64,000 nucleotides of DNA from Dipetalonema caudispina (Eukaryota; Nematoda; Chromadorea; Rhabditida; Onchocercidae): the NCBI GenBank assembly GCA_013365325.1, contig JABVXV010000173.1, positions 1 through 64,000 on the forward strand. Reading direction: 5' to 3'. Shown one piece after another: positions 52,204-64,000 of this stretch. Under the pieces are notes generated by a model that made no database searches, was not told the origin of the DNA, and was given only the letters and a program-made list of their open reading frames with translations. A program made the translations under genes and the position numbers. The first letter of the stretch is position 1, and every line of letters begins with the position of its first letter.

Positions 52204-55200
52204 ATGGGTTGTGTAACAAAACGACGAAATACTGGGACAAGTCGGCGTAATGTAAGTTTATGTAGAAAGCATTGTTTCCCAGACTTTCTTCATGTTTGTC
52301 ATATATGATATTATGCTGCCGAATATCTCAGAATCAATAAAACAGAGTTACCTTTCGGCTTTTGGGATCAGCGCCATTCTTAATAAGTGTATACTTAAAA
52401 GAAATAGTTCATGCTTATTTTGTTTTTTTGCGAGAGATGAACATTTGTATATGCTTAGTTGTGAGTTATGTTATTGCCTATAGCAAGTGATCTACAAGTC
52501 TTCACAATGCCTAATTTATCGTTTCGCAATGAGAACTTTATCATCAAAACTAAAGAAAAAATCTTTTTTGTTATTTTTATTCACGATAAATAAAATATTA
52601 ATTATGAAATATAAACAACTTCAAAATATATATAATTTGGATTTAATTATGTCAATTAGTTTTTCTGTGGAAATATGCGAATTTGTTATTTCTTGCTAAC
52701 CTATATGAGTTTTACTACTTTTATTATAAAAAGCAATTATATTCTTGTGGATTACTAAGTAAAGTCCAAAATTTGACCCATTCACCGAATTGTAAAAATT
52801 CTTTTCACGCATCAGGTTTCAAATGAATGTGAAATACCCGATGAAATCGATTTTGATGCGGCGTGGAAAGTTTATATGCTCAATAAATCTGCGTGCCTTC
52901 TTCATTATGTTCCCAATCCAAAGTGAGACCATTCAATCCATTTACCATTTTTATTTGCCTTTGTTTACCATTTGCTGTATAAGTAATGAGAAAAATTGTT
53001 TTATAACGCAGTGAATAGTGAGACGTTTTTTTTCTTAAAATGTTATTTGCAGAACCAAAAATTGTCGTGATAATCCGTATTGTCTGGGCCGTTTGGGCTT
53101 GGAAAAGTGGGACAAATTATTAGGTTGCATCAAAAATGAAAATAAAACAAACACCGATTTGGATCGACGTGATATCGCGAAGATGCCATGTGGTTTGGTG
53201 AATCTCGGGAATTCGTGTTATGTGAACAGCTTCCTGCAGGTTTCTAAAGCTAATCGGTTTTGTATGATTAAAAGCTGTGAAGAAAGTTCAAAGATTATTG
53301 TCGAGATGTAGAATTTAGAAGTAAATGCAATTTTATAATTGAAAACTTGAAAACACTTCAAAAGAGAGTTCAGGAATTATCAAGATATCAAATGCTATAA
53401 TTTTTTCAATTTGTAGATATTTTTCAATGATCCTGTTTTCCGCAAATGCATTTATGACTGGCGGCCGGTTGCTAATTTTATCAAACCGGAGGGCGAGAAG
53501 ATAAATATTGAGGAGCTGATGCATTGCATACAAAAATTATTTATAACCTTGCAAATTACACCTTATGTAAGTTTCTGATTTTATTACCCATACGTTGTTA
53601 AATTTCATGGGATAGAAATTTCTGTATTGATTTTATAGGGAAAATTAAGCAAAATTCAAGTTCAAGAGCTGAAATTTAGATCCAGAACTTTTTTCAACTT
53701 ATTAATAATTATGAAGAATATATTCTATCTGCCATTATTATCGTTCTCGTTCTCTCTTCATCGTTTCATTTACAAATTATGTCGGAAGAATTTGTTTTTC
53801 CAAAGTACTTTTAGGAAGATACTAGCGCTGAAGGGTTGGTTAAACTGCTACAGTTAGATGGCAATCAACATGATGCTTTAGAATTTCAAATACTTTTCTT
53901 TGGTAAACTTGAAAAACTACTCAGTTATCACGTTGAATGGCATGAAATACGCGAAACTATTCTCAAAAGGTTTCAGGTAAAATTGACAAGTTTAAGTATA
54001 TCAATTTTTTTTAGCATAACGACAGGATCGATGTAACGTTTTTTGAAGGGTTTTTATTTGAAGAAATTAGAAATTTCTAAGCTATTTTACAGGGAGTTAT
54101 AACGCAGACGATTTCTTGCAAATGTGGACGTCGTAGTGTTACGGAGTTGCCATTCAATCCATTTTATTTAAGTATTGAAAAAGCTAGATCGTTATCAAAG
54201 GCACTGGAATATTATTTTCTTCCAGAAGAGTAAATTAATCTTTTATCTTGTTTTGGTTTTTGAAATTTGTTATAAAATATTTTGTTATTTAGGGCAGCTT
54301 TTCGGACTATAGTGATGTAAAAGTTCACTAGACATGATGGTTTATAATTCTTCCGGAAGGAACTTAAGATATCATTTATTTAATTTTGATAGTGATGTAT
54401 CATCGAGAGTTTAGTCTATTCTTGTTCCATGCTTGATGTTTAGCTACTTTTATTTGGTTTCTCATCTTTTTTAAGTTTCAAATTGTTATATCTTGCTCTG
54501 ACGGCACTGTTCATACTAGAATATAATAGTTGATTACAGATACGATATTCGTGGTTAAGTAGGGTTTTTATGGGATTGAAATCAGTTATTCGAAAAAAAA
54601 AAGACTAATTTGTTATTTTAGGAAGCCATCACTTCAAGATTGAAATGCATGATTTTTTCAGGTTGCCTGACTACAAATGTAGTGAATGCGGACAAACTGG
54701 TTCTGCACAAAATCGTCTTGCGATTAAGGAACCTCCACCTGTGCTTACAATACAACTTAATCGATTTACATATGATGCGTAAGTTTAATAACTGCTCTTT
54801 TATTCCTCTGTTTTTGGACAACTCTGCCATTTTTTCAACGATTTCGATAAGGGAATTTAATTTCTTTAAAATTATAGTGTGGGGCACAAAAAGAAGATTC
54901 ACTCACCGCTACAATATCCAAGAGTTCTACAATTGGGTGATGTAAAGTATGACATTTGTGCTGTAATGATACATGAAGGTCCAAACGCTGATTGCGGGCA
55001 TTATTACGATCTGATAAGGCATCCAGGCACTAGGCAGTGGTTCACTTATAATGACGAGGTACTGTTTTGCAAGATTTCCTTGTACCATGATATGAAACGA
55101 TGTCAAGAAGGATTAGTCTATTAATGACTGAAGTATGTCACAAAATAAGTAGTGGATGGAAGTGGCATTTAGTACGACAGTTTTAATTATTAAGGGGAAC

Positions 55201-58200
55201 AAAGTTCCAGCTGAGCAAGAGATACACAGAAATAATGCATAAAAGCAGTGTTTAGGTTGTAAAACCATCTGCCACTCCTGGTGTATGTGTCGAGAAAGAA
55301 CGTACATCCAAAGTTACTGCCGATATGAAAGGTTGCTACGCTTTGGTTTACCGTCGAGAAAATGAAGAGAATTCGGCTACTCCTGTTGTTCCGGAAGATT
55401 TGTTAGGTGATATCGCAAGTAAGGTATGAACAAAAATCTTAAGCTTGTTAAGTTTTTGATACTCTGTTTATGAGCAGTTCCTATCCATCGTTTTTTTGAC
55501 TACTTGTTAGTTCACACTGTTGGCACATTTTATGGTTTGAAGTATTGTTAGGAGTTGTTTCATATCTCATTGCGTCATTGATGTGCCTTCCAGAGTGCTG
55601 AAGAAACTTTGTTTTTTTTTTTGATCGGTTATTAACTTAGAGCTTTCATCTCAGAGGTCAATATAAAAAATTGGATTAAATTAAGGTGATTAAAGTATAT
55701 TTTGAATTTGCAGCTAGAAGAAGAGTTCATTGCTCAAACCAGTGCAACTACAGAAATGACTCACAGACTTAAGAAGACTGTCGAAGATTATCACAAGCGT
55801 CTTACAAATATATTCGATAAGTTGGAGGTACTGTAAATTTATTTAGAAGTTAGACCCAAAATATAATTTTTCCTTCTTTTCTGCTTTTTGAGCTTAGTTT
55901 CAAAATTTGAATTTCCAAGGGCTGAATTCTGTGTTAAAATCGTTTTAAAAAATAAAGAAAATGAGGGAAGATTGGGGAAAAAGTGTCAAGGAGATCTGGA
56001 AAGGGTAATGATGGCGAGAAAGAGAGGCGAGTAAGAATTATAGGTATTGTCAGCAATTTGCATTGAGCAATTTGAGACCGAAATATGATTCAGTATTGAA
56101 TTTTAGGTTAAGAACAGCGAAGAAATGTTGAAAAATCCAGATGACATTGTATTTATACCTACTGAATTGTTCAGTATTGTTCTGTCACATGAATTCAACA
56201 AGATGGTGGAAAATAATGACGAGGTAAAGGATTTCGAAACTTCCACATCTTTTTCCTTATACGCACTGATTTGGCTAGAAGTGAATTTTTTTTTGCTGAG
56301 ATTATGCTTAGGAAATATCATTACAATTATTTTTTTCATTCTTCTGACAGATTTGGTCAGTAACTGTTAATTTATAACTGTCAACTACATCTTGTGATCA
56401 CAGTCAGTTAGACTACTTGAAAAGTAGTATGTTGAGAATTTATCTTATTTTTCACTGTATATTTTTTGAATACAAAATACTGTCTACTTTAGGTTTTCAA
56501 GAATGTCGCAAATAACACTCGAAGTGCTACGGTCATCAAATCATTAAATTGTAAAAATACGGATGAGGTTTGTTAACATTTTTAGAAATCGAAATCTTGC
56601 AGTGGTTCTTGCTGCATCACGAAGATAGTTTCTTTTTCGTGATGTCTAGTTGGCGGGAATTATTTGCATTTGGACCGCGTACTCTTCCGGTTCTGGTAAC
56701 AAAATTGCTTCAATTTCAGAATTGAATGGGATGAAATAGTTAAATAGTTAAAAAGTAGGTGCATAGTCCCTTTTTAGCTTTCATTCTTATCTTCCTGAGG
56801 ATAGTCGTTAAACAATTTTGTACCATTTTAGAATGGATCTAAATCATCGTTCTCTTTGTGTGCGCATAATCGTGTGTCACTTGAGAGTGTACGAAGTGGT
56901 GCAGTGAAGGCTGTGATGAAAAACGCAGCAAGCAGTTTTTTGACATCTTATGGTGTCGAATTTGTTGATTTGAAAACGGGGTTTGTATTTTGATATGGAT
57001 CTTTTTCTCTCACTTAAAAAGATGAAAATCTTTTTTGAACTGCTATCCAGAAATTTTAGATCGGATATTTGCTTAGAATGTGTGGAAGCTTTGAAAGCAC
57101 GGAACGCATTTGTCAAAAAAGTTCAGCTGAAGGAAAGATTAGTAAAGCAATTATTGCGAGAGAAATCAAAAAGGTATAATCGATTTGATACTTTTTTTAA
57201 TTTGCTCATTCCTTGTTTTATTACCCAACCTTATAAAAGCAATCACTGGGTATACACAATGTGATTAGTTTTTGGATAAATACGCGTTTGTAATAATGGT
57301 TATGGTGTTGATGAGCTATAACTGATGATAGCATAGAAAAGAATGGATCAGTACGAGGTGGACACAGGTATAGGGTCGACAGTATTACTCTGAATGTTTG
57401 CATCATCTTTTTATTTGAAGATGATTTTTAATAAGAAATTACGTATTCAGATATTTTTGCTGTTTCGCGTTATTAATTTGACTTATTTCTTAATTAAAAA
57501 AGGTTTCGAAATTTTGCAGATATTACCATTCGGAAAATTGCTTTTGGGTGTCAGTACGTTGTTTGTCGCAGTATCGACAGTTGGCCTTACGTGCCCACGA
57601 ACAGTCTATGAAATCATATGCAGAAGTTACTGAATTAAATTATTTTTGGCCATGTAAACGATTTGGAAAGGTGAGATACATATTGCTGGTTGAAGTACTT
57701 AATGAATTTGCTGAAATTGCTGAAACTTTTCGATATGATGTAAAATATTATAGCAAGAATCAGTAACAGATTGTGATCCGTCAACATCCGAATCTTCTCA
57801 AAGGGTTTCACTGGAAACTGGTTGTGGAAAAGCGGTTGACGAATTTGGTTTGCCAGATGTAAGAAAATTTTCTTGGTTTTTTTCAATGTTTGATCACATG
57901 CAAGCCTTTTATTTTTCAATTCAACTTAACGCTGCTTTGTATAGTAAATAGGAATATATGAATGGGATCAGGAAGGGTATTAACATGAAGTTATTGCTTG
58001 GCAAATTTTTGCTACTTCAGGATTTTGGTCCGGTGACTTTCTCAAGTAATGGTGGTGATTCTTCAGAAATCGCAATTAATGGCAGCTGTAGTGAGGTACT
58101 TTAAGCTTGATAAAGGATTTTAGTGCTCTTTGACCCTGACTGTACCGAATATTAGTTTTATGAAGTTCTGAATGTTTCATTTATCGGTTTAGGTATAGAA

Positions 58201-61200
58201 AATAAGTTTTTCGGTTATCAGGAATGTTAGTCATACTTTGTAAAACAATTTGGCTTAATACCTGAAACCAAATAATTTTTCCATCGAACACAACGACCAC
58301 CCATATGGATTTATATTTTTTTACCATAGGAGAATTCATCAGCAATTGGTGATGCATCGGCGCAAAATGCTTTCGTGAATGGAAAACGAGGTAACCGGAA
58401 ACGGACAGCCTTATATTGCAAGGATGAGGTAAAGTCATTTTCTGCCACATAGAGATATACCTAGAACTCTTCATTTTAAGTAATTGAGTGATGTGGGTTT
58501 TTCAATGAAAATGATTAATGGCTGCACTGTCAGCTTTTTTCTGCTTCATAGTTGTCGTTTAGGAAAGATGATGTTATGCATACTGTTCACTGATTGGATC
58601 GGTTTTTTTTGCAGCACTGCTGCTGTAATTCTAACTCCAGATTCTAAGAATAATAGAAATATGAAGGATTCACGGATAAATTGTGGAGTCTGTTTTGTGC
58701 ATTGTTGGTTTCGAAAAACTGTGTTTTCTTTTTCTAGTCAATAGTCGGTCTGCTTTGAATTCACTCAGCAGTTCTGCAGTAATAATTGCTTCAGTTTTTT
58801 CTCAGTCATTTCAGATCGATGATTCCGTCATGGGAAAATGTACTGATAACTACCAAATTTCAGTAGTGGATGATTTGGACTCTTCTAAGAAACAAAAATG
58901 TATGTGAAGAATATTTGATTTAATAATCGTAAATACTGCGTACATTATCGTGAATACTGTATGTGGTAGTCATTCTCGTAGGTTCTCTTAGTGTTTATAT
59001 TCACAACAAAATTAGAGTTTCGAAAATATGCTTACAAAATTAATTCTCATTAAATTTTTTCGATTTTTTCAATCGTAATTAATGCTTTAATATAGCTAAA
59101 GTCATACATCTTACATGGTATTAATAGTATTACCCAACAAAATAATTAATTTGCAGTGTTCGATGATGATACATATTTGGCAACTCGACAGACAAGGTCC
59201 TCATCCGAATCACCACCTGATATTACTGAAGTGCCGGATGTGGTTTCCGCTTGTGTCGGGAAAAGAGAATGTGATGAAGATGATGAAGCAAAAGTTGAAC
59301 AATCGGCGGATGAGAAGAAGATTTGTAATGATGTATGTTCCTTAATGTGTTTTTAAATTGATGAAATGTTCATATTTTGTTTTCCTTTCCATTCGAGACG
59401 AAAATTCAAGGCTTCCGAAAATTTATTTCTTTAATAACATATAAATCCCACAGGATTTATATGTTATTAAAGAAAAGTGTGATTAACAAAGGCAAGAGAA
59501 TTTAGGATAAAGTTAAGTGAAAGATCATTTGGTTTCCTACCTTCATACATTAGAACAACAGGAGCATATCCTTTAACTGACTACTGTTGTGAGGATGAAT
59601 ACTCTCATTAACATTTCTTCAGTTAGCAGATCGGTAATATTTCTACCTTCTATATATGCATTATAAAGGTTTCCCCCCAATTTATCCATTATCTTTTCGG
59701 CAGTTTTAACGCAAATTGGTTGCTATATAGGAAAAAGAAAGTAATCATAAGCTAATGTTTTCCGCAGGATACTTCAAGCAAATGTTTTCTTGTTGCAGAA
59801 TTTAGCAACAGTTAGTTTTGATGAATATGGCCCATCACAAATGCATTCGGAGAAGGAACAAAGCGAACGACAAAGTTCGGCTACCGATAATAAAACGCAA
59901 GCATTATCGGAGAGCAATATCCGACCTGTAGACGCACTTCAAGAGGATTTGGATTGTACCCAAAGTGATGATGAAGATGAGGAAGAAAGAACTTCAGTGG
60001 TTTTCAATGGAGATTTGCGGTGTGAACATGGTTTGTGATCTTGTTTGTTGTGTGAATAGATCATCCTTATTGCTGCGTAGCAGTCAAAGAACTTGAAGGG
60101 AAAATCTTGTTCTTAATATCTAAAAGATGGATACAGACATGTAGTAGAAAATTTATTACTAATAAAGTAAGATTTGTCCAAATCTGAGAAGATTAATTTT
60201 TCTCGTAAATTTACCGATTTGTCATTTTTGATGACATATAACTGACTGTAAGTAGATATTCATGGGAAATTGGAAAATTGTTCGAAACAATTTCGAAAAA
60301 GATGTACCGTTCGTTTATTGGCGTAAAAAGTCACGCTATTACTTATGTACATTTTCCAGGACTTTTGGATTACGAATGTTGGATGACAAACGAACGACGC
60401 ATTGTTGTTGACGAAAACGAATGGAAAGAATTAACTGTTGGAATTTTTGAACCGGACCATCTATGGTGTGTTAGTGTCGATGAATTTCCTTGTTCCATTT
60501 GTAAATCAGGTTATTTGGTGAGTGATTGCTCAGTTGTAAATTCAGTGTGGTACTTATTCATACGTATTAGTTGGTGTTTGTGGCGAAAAGATGTAATTGG
60601 TTTTTTTTTTTTTTTTTTTGGATAGCCGTTTATTGAATATCTTTAGATTTTGGAAAAATAAAATCGAAGTTCGGTAGCTGTCTTCAGTTAGTCTAGGATT
60701 TAAAAAAGGGTTGATTAAATATTTTGAGTGTTATAGGCCAACTGAGAACATATATTTCTGAATAATATGGCCGTAGCAGATGGTGCCATTGGAAAATTCT
60801 TGGAAGTTAAAGGGAAATTTCCAAGAAACTTCTTGTGATTAAAATAGTTTCAGAATATTGAGAAATTGTTTGCTTCCCCAATTATAATTAGTAAATCTTT
60901 ATTGGAACTAAAGACTGGACATAGTTTTATAGAAAAGCAGAAGATATTTCCGTTGCCTTTGTTTTACAGTACAAAAAAGATGATTGGGAAGAAACGTTAC
61001 GACGTATGAAGGAAATACGTTTGGCTATCGGTGAATTAATTCGCACGGCTGTACGAAGAACAATAGCGGTGAAATCATCGACGCCTCAAATTTATGAACG
61101 TGTCATTTGTCGAAATTTTTTGAAAAATATGATCTCACGGTTCAAGTAAGTGTTCTAGTTGGTCATTCTTGCGACAGAAATTTGAAATGCTTTCCTTTCG

Positions 61201-63587
61201 TCAAAGGAAAATCGTGGCACGGTATGGGCAGATGATCATGGATATAATTAGAGTGAACAATTTATTTTGATATTTAAATTAAGGATAATTTTTTAAGTTT
61301 TTCATAATTACTTAAAATTATTTGTTTGTTATTTAGAAGCCGTGTGCGAAATCCAACTATCCCTACAATTTGTCAAGATTGCATGCTTTGTTCACAGCAC
61401 AACAAACCATGTGTATTAATTGATAATACTGAGGGTTTGGTATGTTCCATTTTCAATCTTAAAGTGGTTAAATAATAGAGGAAAGAGAAGTAGGGTCGAT
61501 TAGCGGTTTAGGTAAAAAGAGTAAAGTCTTGTTTTCCTTGTTCAAGGAAATAACTCATCATTTGAATCCATTTTTTCTTTCTAAACGGTGAATTGAATGC
61601 GATGGCTCATCAGCACAGATTTTAAGAACTGTTCTGCACAAAGTATTTACTAGCATTAATAATATTGCACTACCAACTGCGATGTAATTTATGCGATAGA
61701 TGGATAAGATTTTGAAAATCAGTTAAAACGTTCTTCTAGGCTGTTCCACTTACTCTTGAAGAATGGCAGAAAATCCTAGCAGCAATGCAAATTGGTGACG
61801 ATGATGTTATGCTCATTTGCCTTGATAACAGAGGTTTTTTTTTTCGAATTCCTTTTTGAAAATAAGCATAGAATAAATTTGAATGCACAGTAAAGTTTTA
61901 TTGGCAATACCTAACATCTCTACAGATAGAACTGCTAAAGCAGCGTCGTCGTTTATTGCAATATGTCTTTCAATGTTGATAATTTTTTCGTGTCCCCCAA
62001 GAGTTTTTTACGATCTTTCAAAACATTCATGCCATACATTGCCTATTATGTTGTCCGTAATTGACAGGTTATTTAAAAAAAAGATCACTTATCAAATTAT
62101 TTGATAAAATATATCAGTTATATAGTAACTGAAAAATGGAGCTATAAACATAAAAAATGGAGTACTTAAAAACACCAGCAACTAAATAGATCATATAGTG
62201 TCTGGGATTGCAACAAAAGAATTTTCATTTAAATGCTATTTATTACCCTTGGTTTTTCTACTTTTAATTTGCAACAAGATTTTTGGTTCACTTCAATTTT
62301 CCATTTTTACCAGATTTTATTGTGATACAATTTGGTTTTCCACTTTTTTAAAGAAATTTTTTTAATATTTGAGGAGTGTGCGAAATGTTCTGTGATGAGT
62401 GTTTTCGGCAGCAGCAGCTGCAAGTTGAACATCAACGTTTCGTTTACGAAAACGGCGCTGAAATTTATGTAAAACTTGTGAGTTGCTTATTTTTCCTTGC
62501 TTTTACGATTTTTAACGCTGTTGGAAGTTGCTAACTAGTTCTACAGTTCGACGATTAAGAGCCAATAAATGTCGGAGTTTTTTTCTACCGTTAGTTTCCA
62601 TGTCTGCAATTTTCCGTAAAGCAAAATAATGATTTTTAGTGTATTATTTTGCTTTATGGGAAATTTTTTTATAGAAGAGCGATAAGAATGATGAACCGAT
62701 AAAAACAGCAAACGGTGATCTGGTAGCACCATTCAATGCTACTCCATCGCTGATTCGTCCGGAACGGCATGCAACAACAAGGCGTGCTGTGGCGAAATGT
62801 TCGATGGTCTTCAAAGTAATTTAATGTTTATATGCGAAATCTTCACTTTTTTGCTTATTCCATGTAGTCATCACAGGTACCACAATTTTTATCTTTCCAG
62901 CGAGATTAGATTTCATTTTTGTTTCCTGTTGATCTATTATAGCAAGCTGATAATCCTTATACTTGCAATTTTACGATAGTTTGGATGCAGAAGATAATGC
63001 TCTAATCTTACTCTGCTCTCGTGGTCTGCGATCATCCTGTCTTTTGTAGGGCGAAAAATATTCATTTCTTAACATCACATCATCAAAGAAGTAGTCAACA
63101 GCTGAAGTTTCTAATGATATTTGCTTTCAGATGACATCGCTGAATACAATTCATCAGTTAAAAATAAAAATTTATCAAAAAACGGGTCAACTACCAAACG
63201 ATCAGCTTATTTATATGAAGGAAAGACTTCTCAATGATTCGGTATGATGATTGTATTTTGGAATAGGGAGTTGAAGCTTTGGTATTGAGATTGATTGGAT
63301 TTTTTTTCACCGCATTTTTACTTTACGTTTGATTTATGTTTGGCTGCTTAGTTTTTTCTAATGAAAAAGATATTGAAAACCTAAGTCATTTTTTTATTCA
63401 GAATTAGGATTTCTCTTTATATATTATTTTTGTATAATTGCAGGATACCTTAGAAGAAGCTCGAGTTGATCCACAAGAGCTCATTGAAACACCGTTGACG
63501 TTAATTGTGCAACAACCTACCGACATCCCAACAGAACCACGACAGTTGGAACGTGGTTTTGCGGATACCGCTTTGTCGCATAGCTGA
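52204..63587 (+). CDS. usp-48: USP48-type ubiquitin-specific protease
   Basis: Nuclear cysteine deubiquitinase of the USP (C19) family. I trace 29 exons, first 52204-52251, last 63444-63587, all joining in phase to 1259 residues. The USP domain runs from about residue 95 to 400: Cys box GLVNLGNSCYVNSFLQ (Cys107), NQHDALEF, a finger with CKCGRRS and YKCSECGQTGSAQNR, and His box ICAVMIHEGPNADCGHYYDL (His344) followed by WFTYNDE. LVYRR closes the domain. The middle has DUSP-like stretches (for example WVSVRC near 620 and DENEWKELTVGIFEPDHLWC near 940), with acidic Ser-rich linkers between them. The C-terminus (about 1176-1245) is ubiquitin-like: IHQLKIKIYQKTGQLPNDQ and so on. Domain order and the USP48-like N-terminus (NCRDNPYCLGRLG) identify it. 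It is longer than the 1035-residue human protein, mainly in the linkers. Confidence 0.95.
59426..59475 (+). repeat. Perfect 23-bp stem hairpin in a USP48-like intron
   Basis: The arms 59426-59448 and 59453-59475 are exact reverse complements, separated by the four-base loop CACA. The hairpin lies in the intron between exons 59157-59332 and 59799-60030, away from the splice sites. A perfect match of this length with so short a loop is unlikely by chance, even in AT-rich DNA. It may be a small inverted-repeat insertion or a structured RNA. Confidence 0.9.
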
Positions 63588-64000
63588 TAATTCTTAGTTG
63601 GTGAGACAAAATTAAATGATCTGTTATCTACAATGGTATTTGCATTCTAATATTGTTTTATTTATATAATTTCTGAAAAAGCTTCAGAATTTTGGTTTAT
63701 GCTATGCGATATTTCGCAACTGGTAATCATTCCCCTTCCCTATATTCTTCACTTGTCAAATCTATCCTGCAAAGAAGTATGAAAATTCTTCCAACTCTGG
63801 TTTAACGGACATCTCAACTTCTCACCTTTTTGCTTCTTTTGTTACTTGAATTTAAGTTATGGAAATTGATAGTTAGCTCATATGTTGGATGTTCAAGTTT
63901 TGTAAATAACGAAAGAAATGTATTTCTATGCAACTTTCATTTATATAATTGGGGTTTTTGTTGAGATCTTCTACCATTTTCATGTAGCATAATAATATAC
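63588..64000. other. 3' flank of the USP48-like gene
   Basis: Sequence after the TGA at 63585-63587. AT-rich; presumably the 3' UTR and beyond. No further exon was recognised before the window ends. Confidence 0.6.

Noticed and set aside
54618..54945. Overlapping open frames of about 95-100 codons on both strands
   Set aside because: They run across exon-intron junctions of the USP48-like gene; the spliced frame (54662-54778 joined to 54878-55058) encodes the conserved finger and His box.
58615..58740. Possible USP48-like exon after a TTTTTGCAG acceptor
   Set aside because: The required frame hits a stop, and joining 58428 directly to 58815 keeps phase and reading.

Overview
The window is AT-rich, intron-dense eukaryotic DNA. 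Small exons (30-230 bp) sit between GT-AG introns, many acceptors read TTTTCAG, and likely trans-splice acceptors lie just upstream of several start codons. Gene families and intron style point to a nematode. The frequent poly-A/T runs and introns of several hundred bases fit a filarial or other spirurid worm, but the species cannot be fixed from the sequence. No bacterial features, CRISPR arrays or rRNA genes were seen.

Layout: (1) 1-3.0 kb is a TTA microsatellite and T-rich DNA with no confident gene. (2) 3.0-25.5 kb, plus strand: a large TRPM-type cation channel gene of the GON-2/GTL family, about 46 exons, all exon phases compatible, whose true first exon was not found. (3) 26.8-32.3 kb, minus strand: a cathepsin B-like cysteine protease with 10 exons that closes as a 440-residue frame. 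It has an N-terminal membrane anchor and unusual residues beside its catalytic centre. (4) 32.3-36.3 kb: intergenic DNA with a tRNA-like, SINE-like element and a 31-bp minisatellite. (5) 36.3-51.5 kb, minus strand: VPS20/CHMP6 (ESCRT-III), a HORMA-domain meiotic axis protein, a protein tyrosine phosphatase, and SNRNP27 (tri-snRNP splicing factor). (6) 52.2-63.6 kb, plus strand: a 29-exon USP48-type deubiquitinase that closes as a 1259-residue frame, divergent from SNRNP27 across about 0.7 kb.

The genes do not form one pathway. They cover ion transport, proteolysis, endosomal sorting, meiosis, tyrosine dephosphorylation, splicing and deubiquitination, as expected of ordinary nuclear gene neighbours. 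The five minus-strand genes lie head to tail, and three have convincing trans-splice-type acceptors before their ATG, but the gaps are about 1 kb or more, so operon transcription is not shown.

The best leads are: the membrane-anchored cathepsin B with CGSCY and NSY signatures and no occluding-loop His pair; an alternative terminal exon and a possible Thr-rich cassette exon in the TRPM gene; two strong intronic hairpins (a perfect 23-bp stem and a 41-nt imperfect stem); complementary AC- and GT-rich tracts in one TRPM intron; and the SINE-like element. Exon models were made by eye from splice consensus, phase and family similarity. No search or transcript evidence was available.
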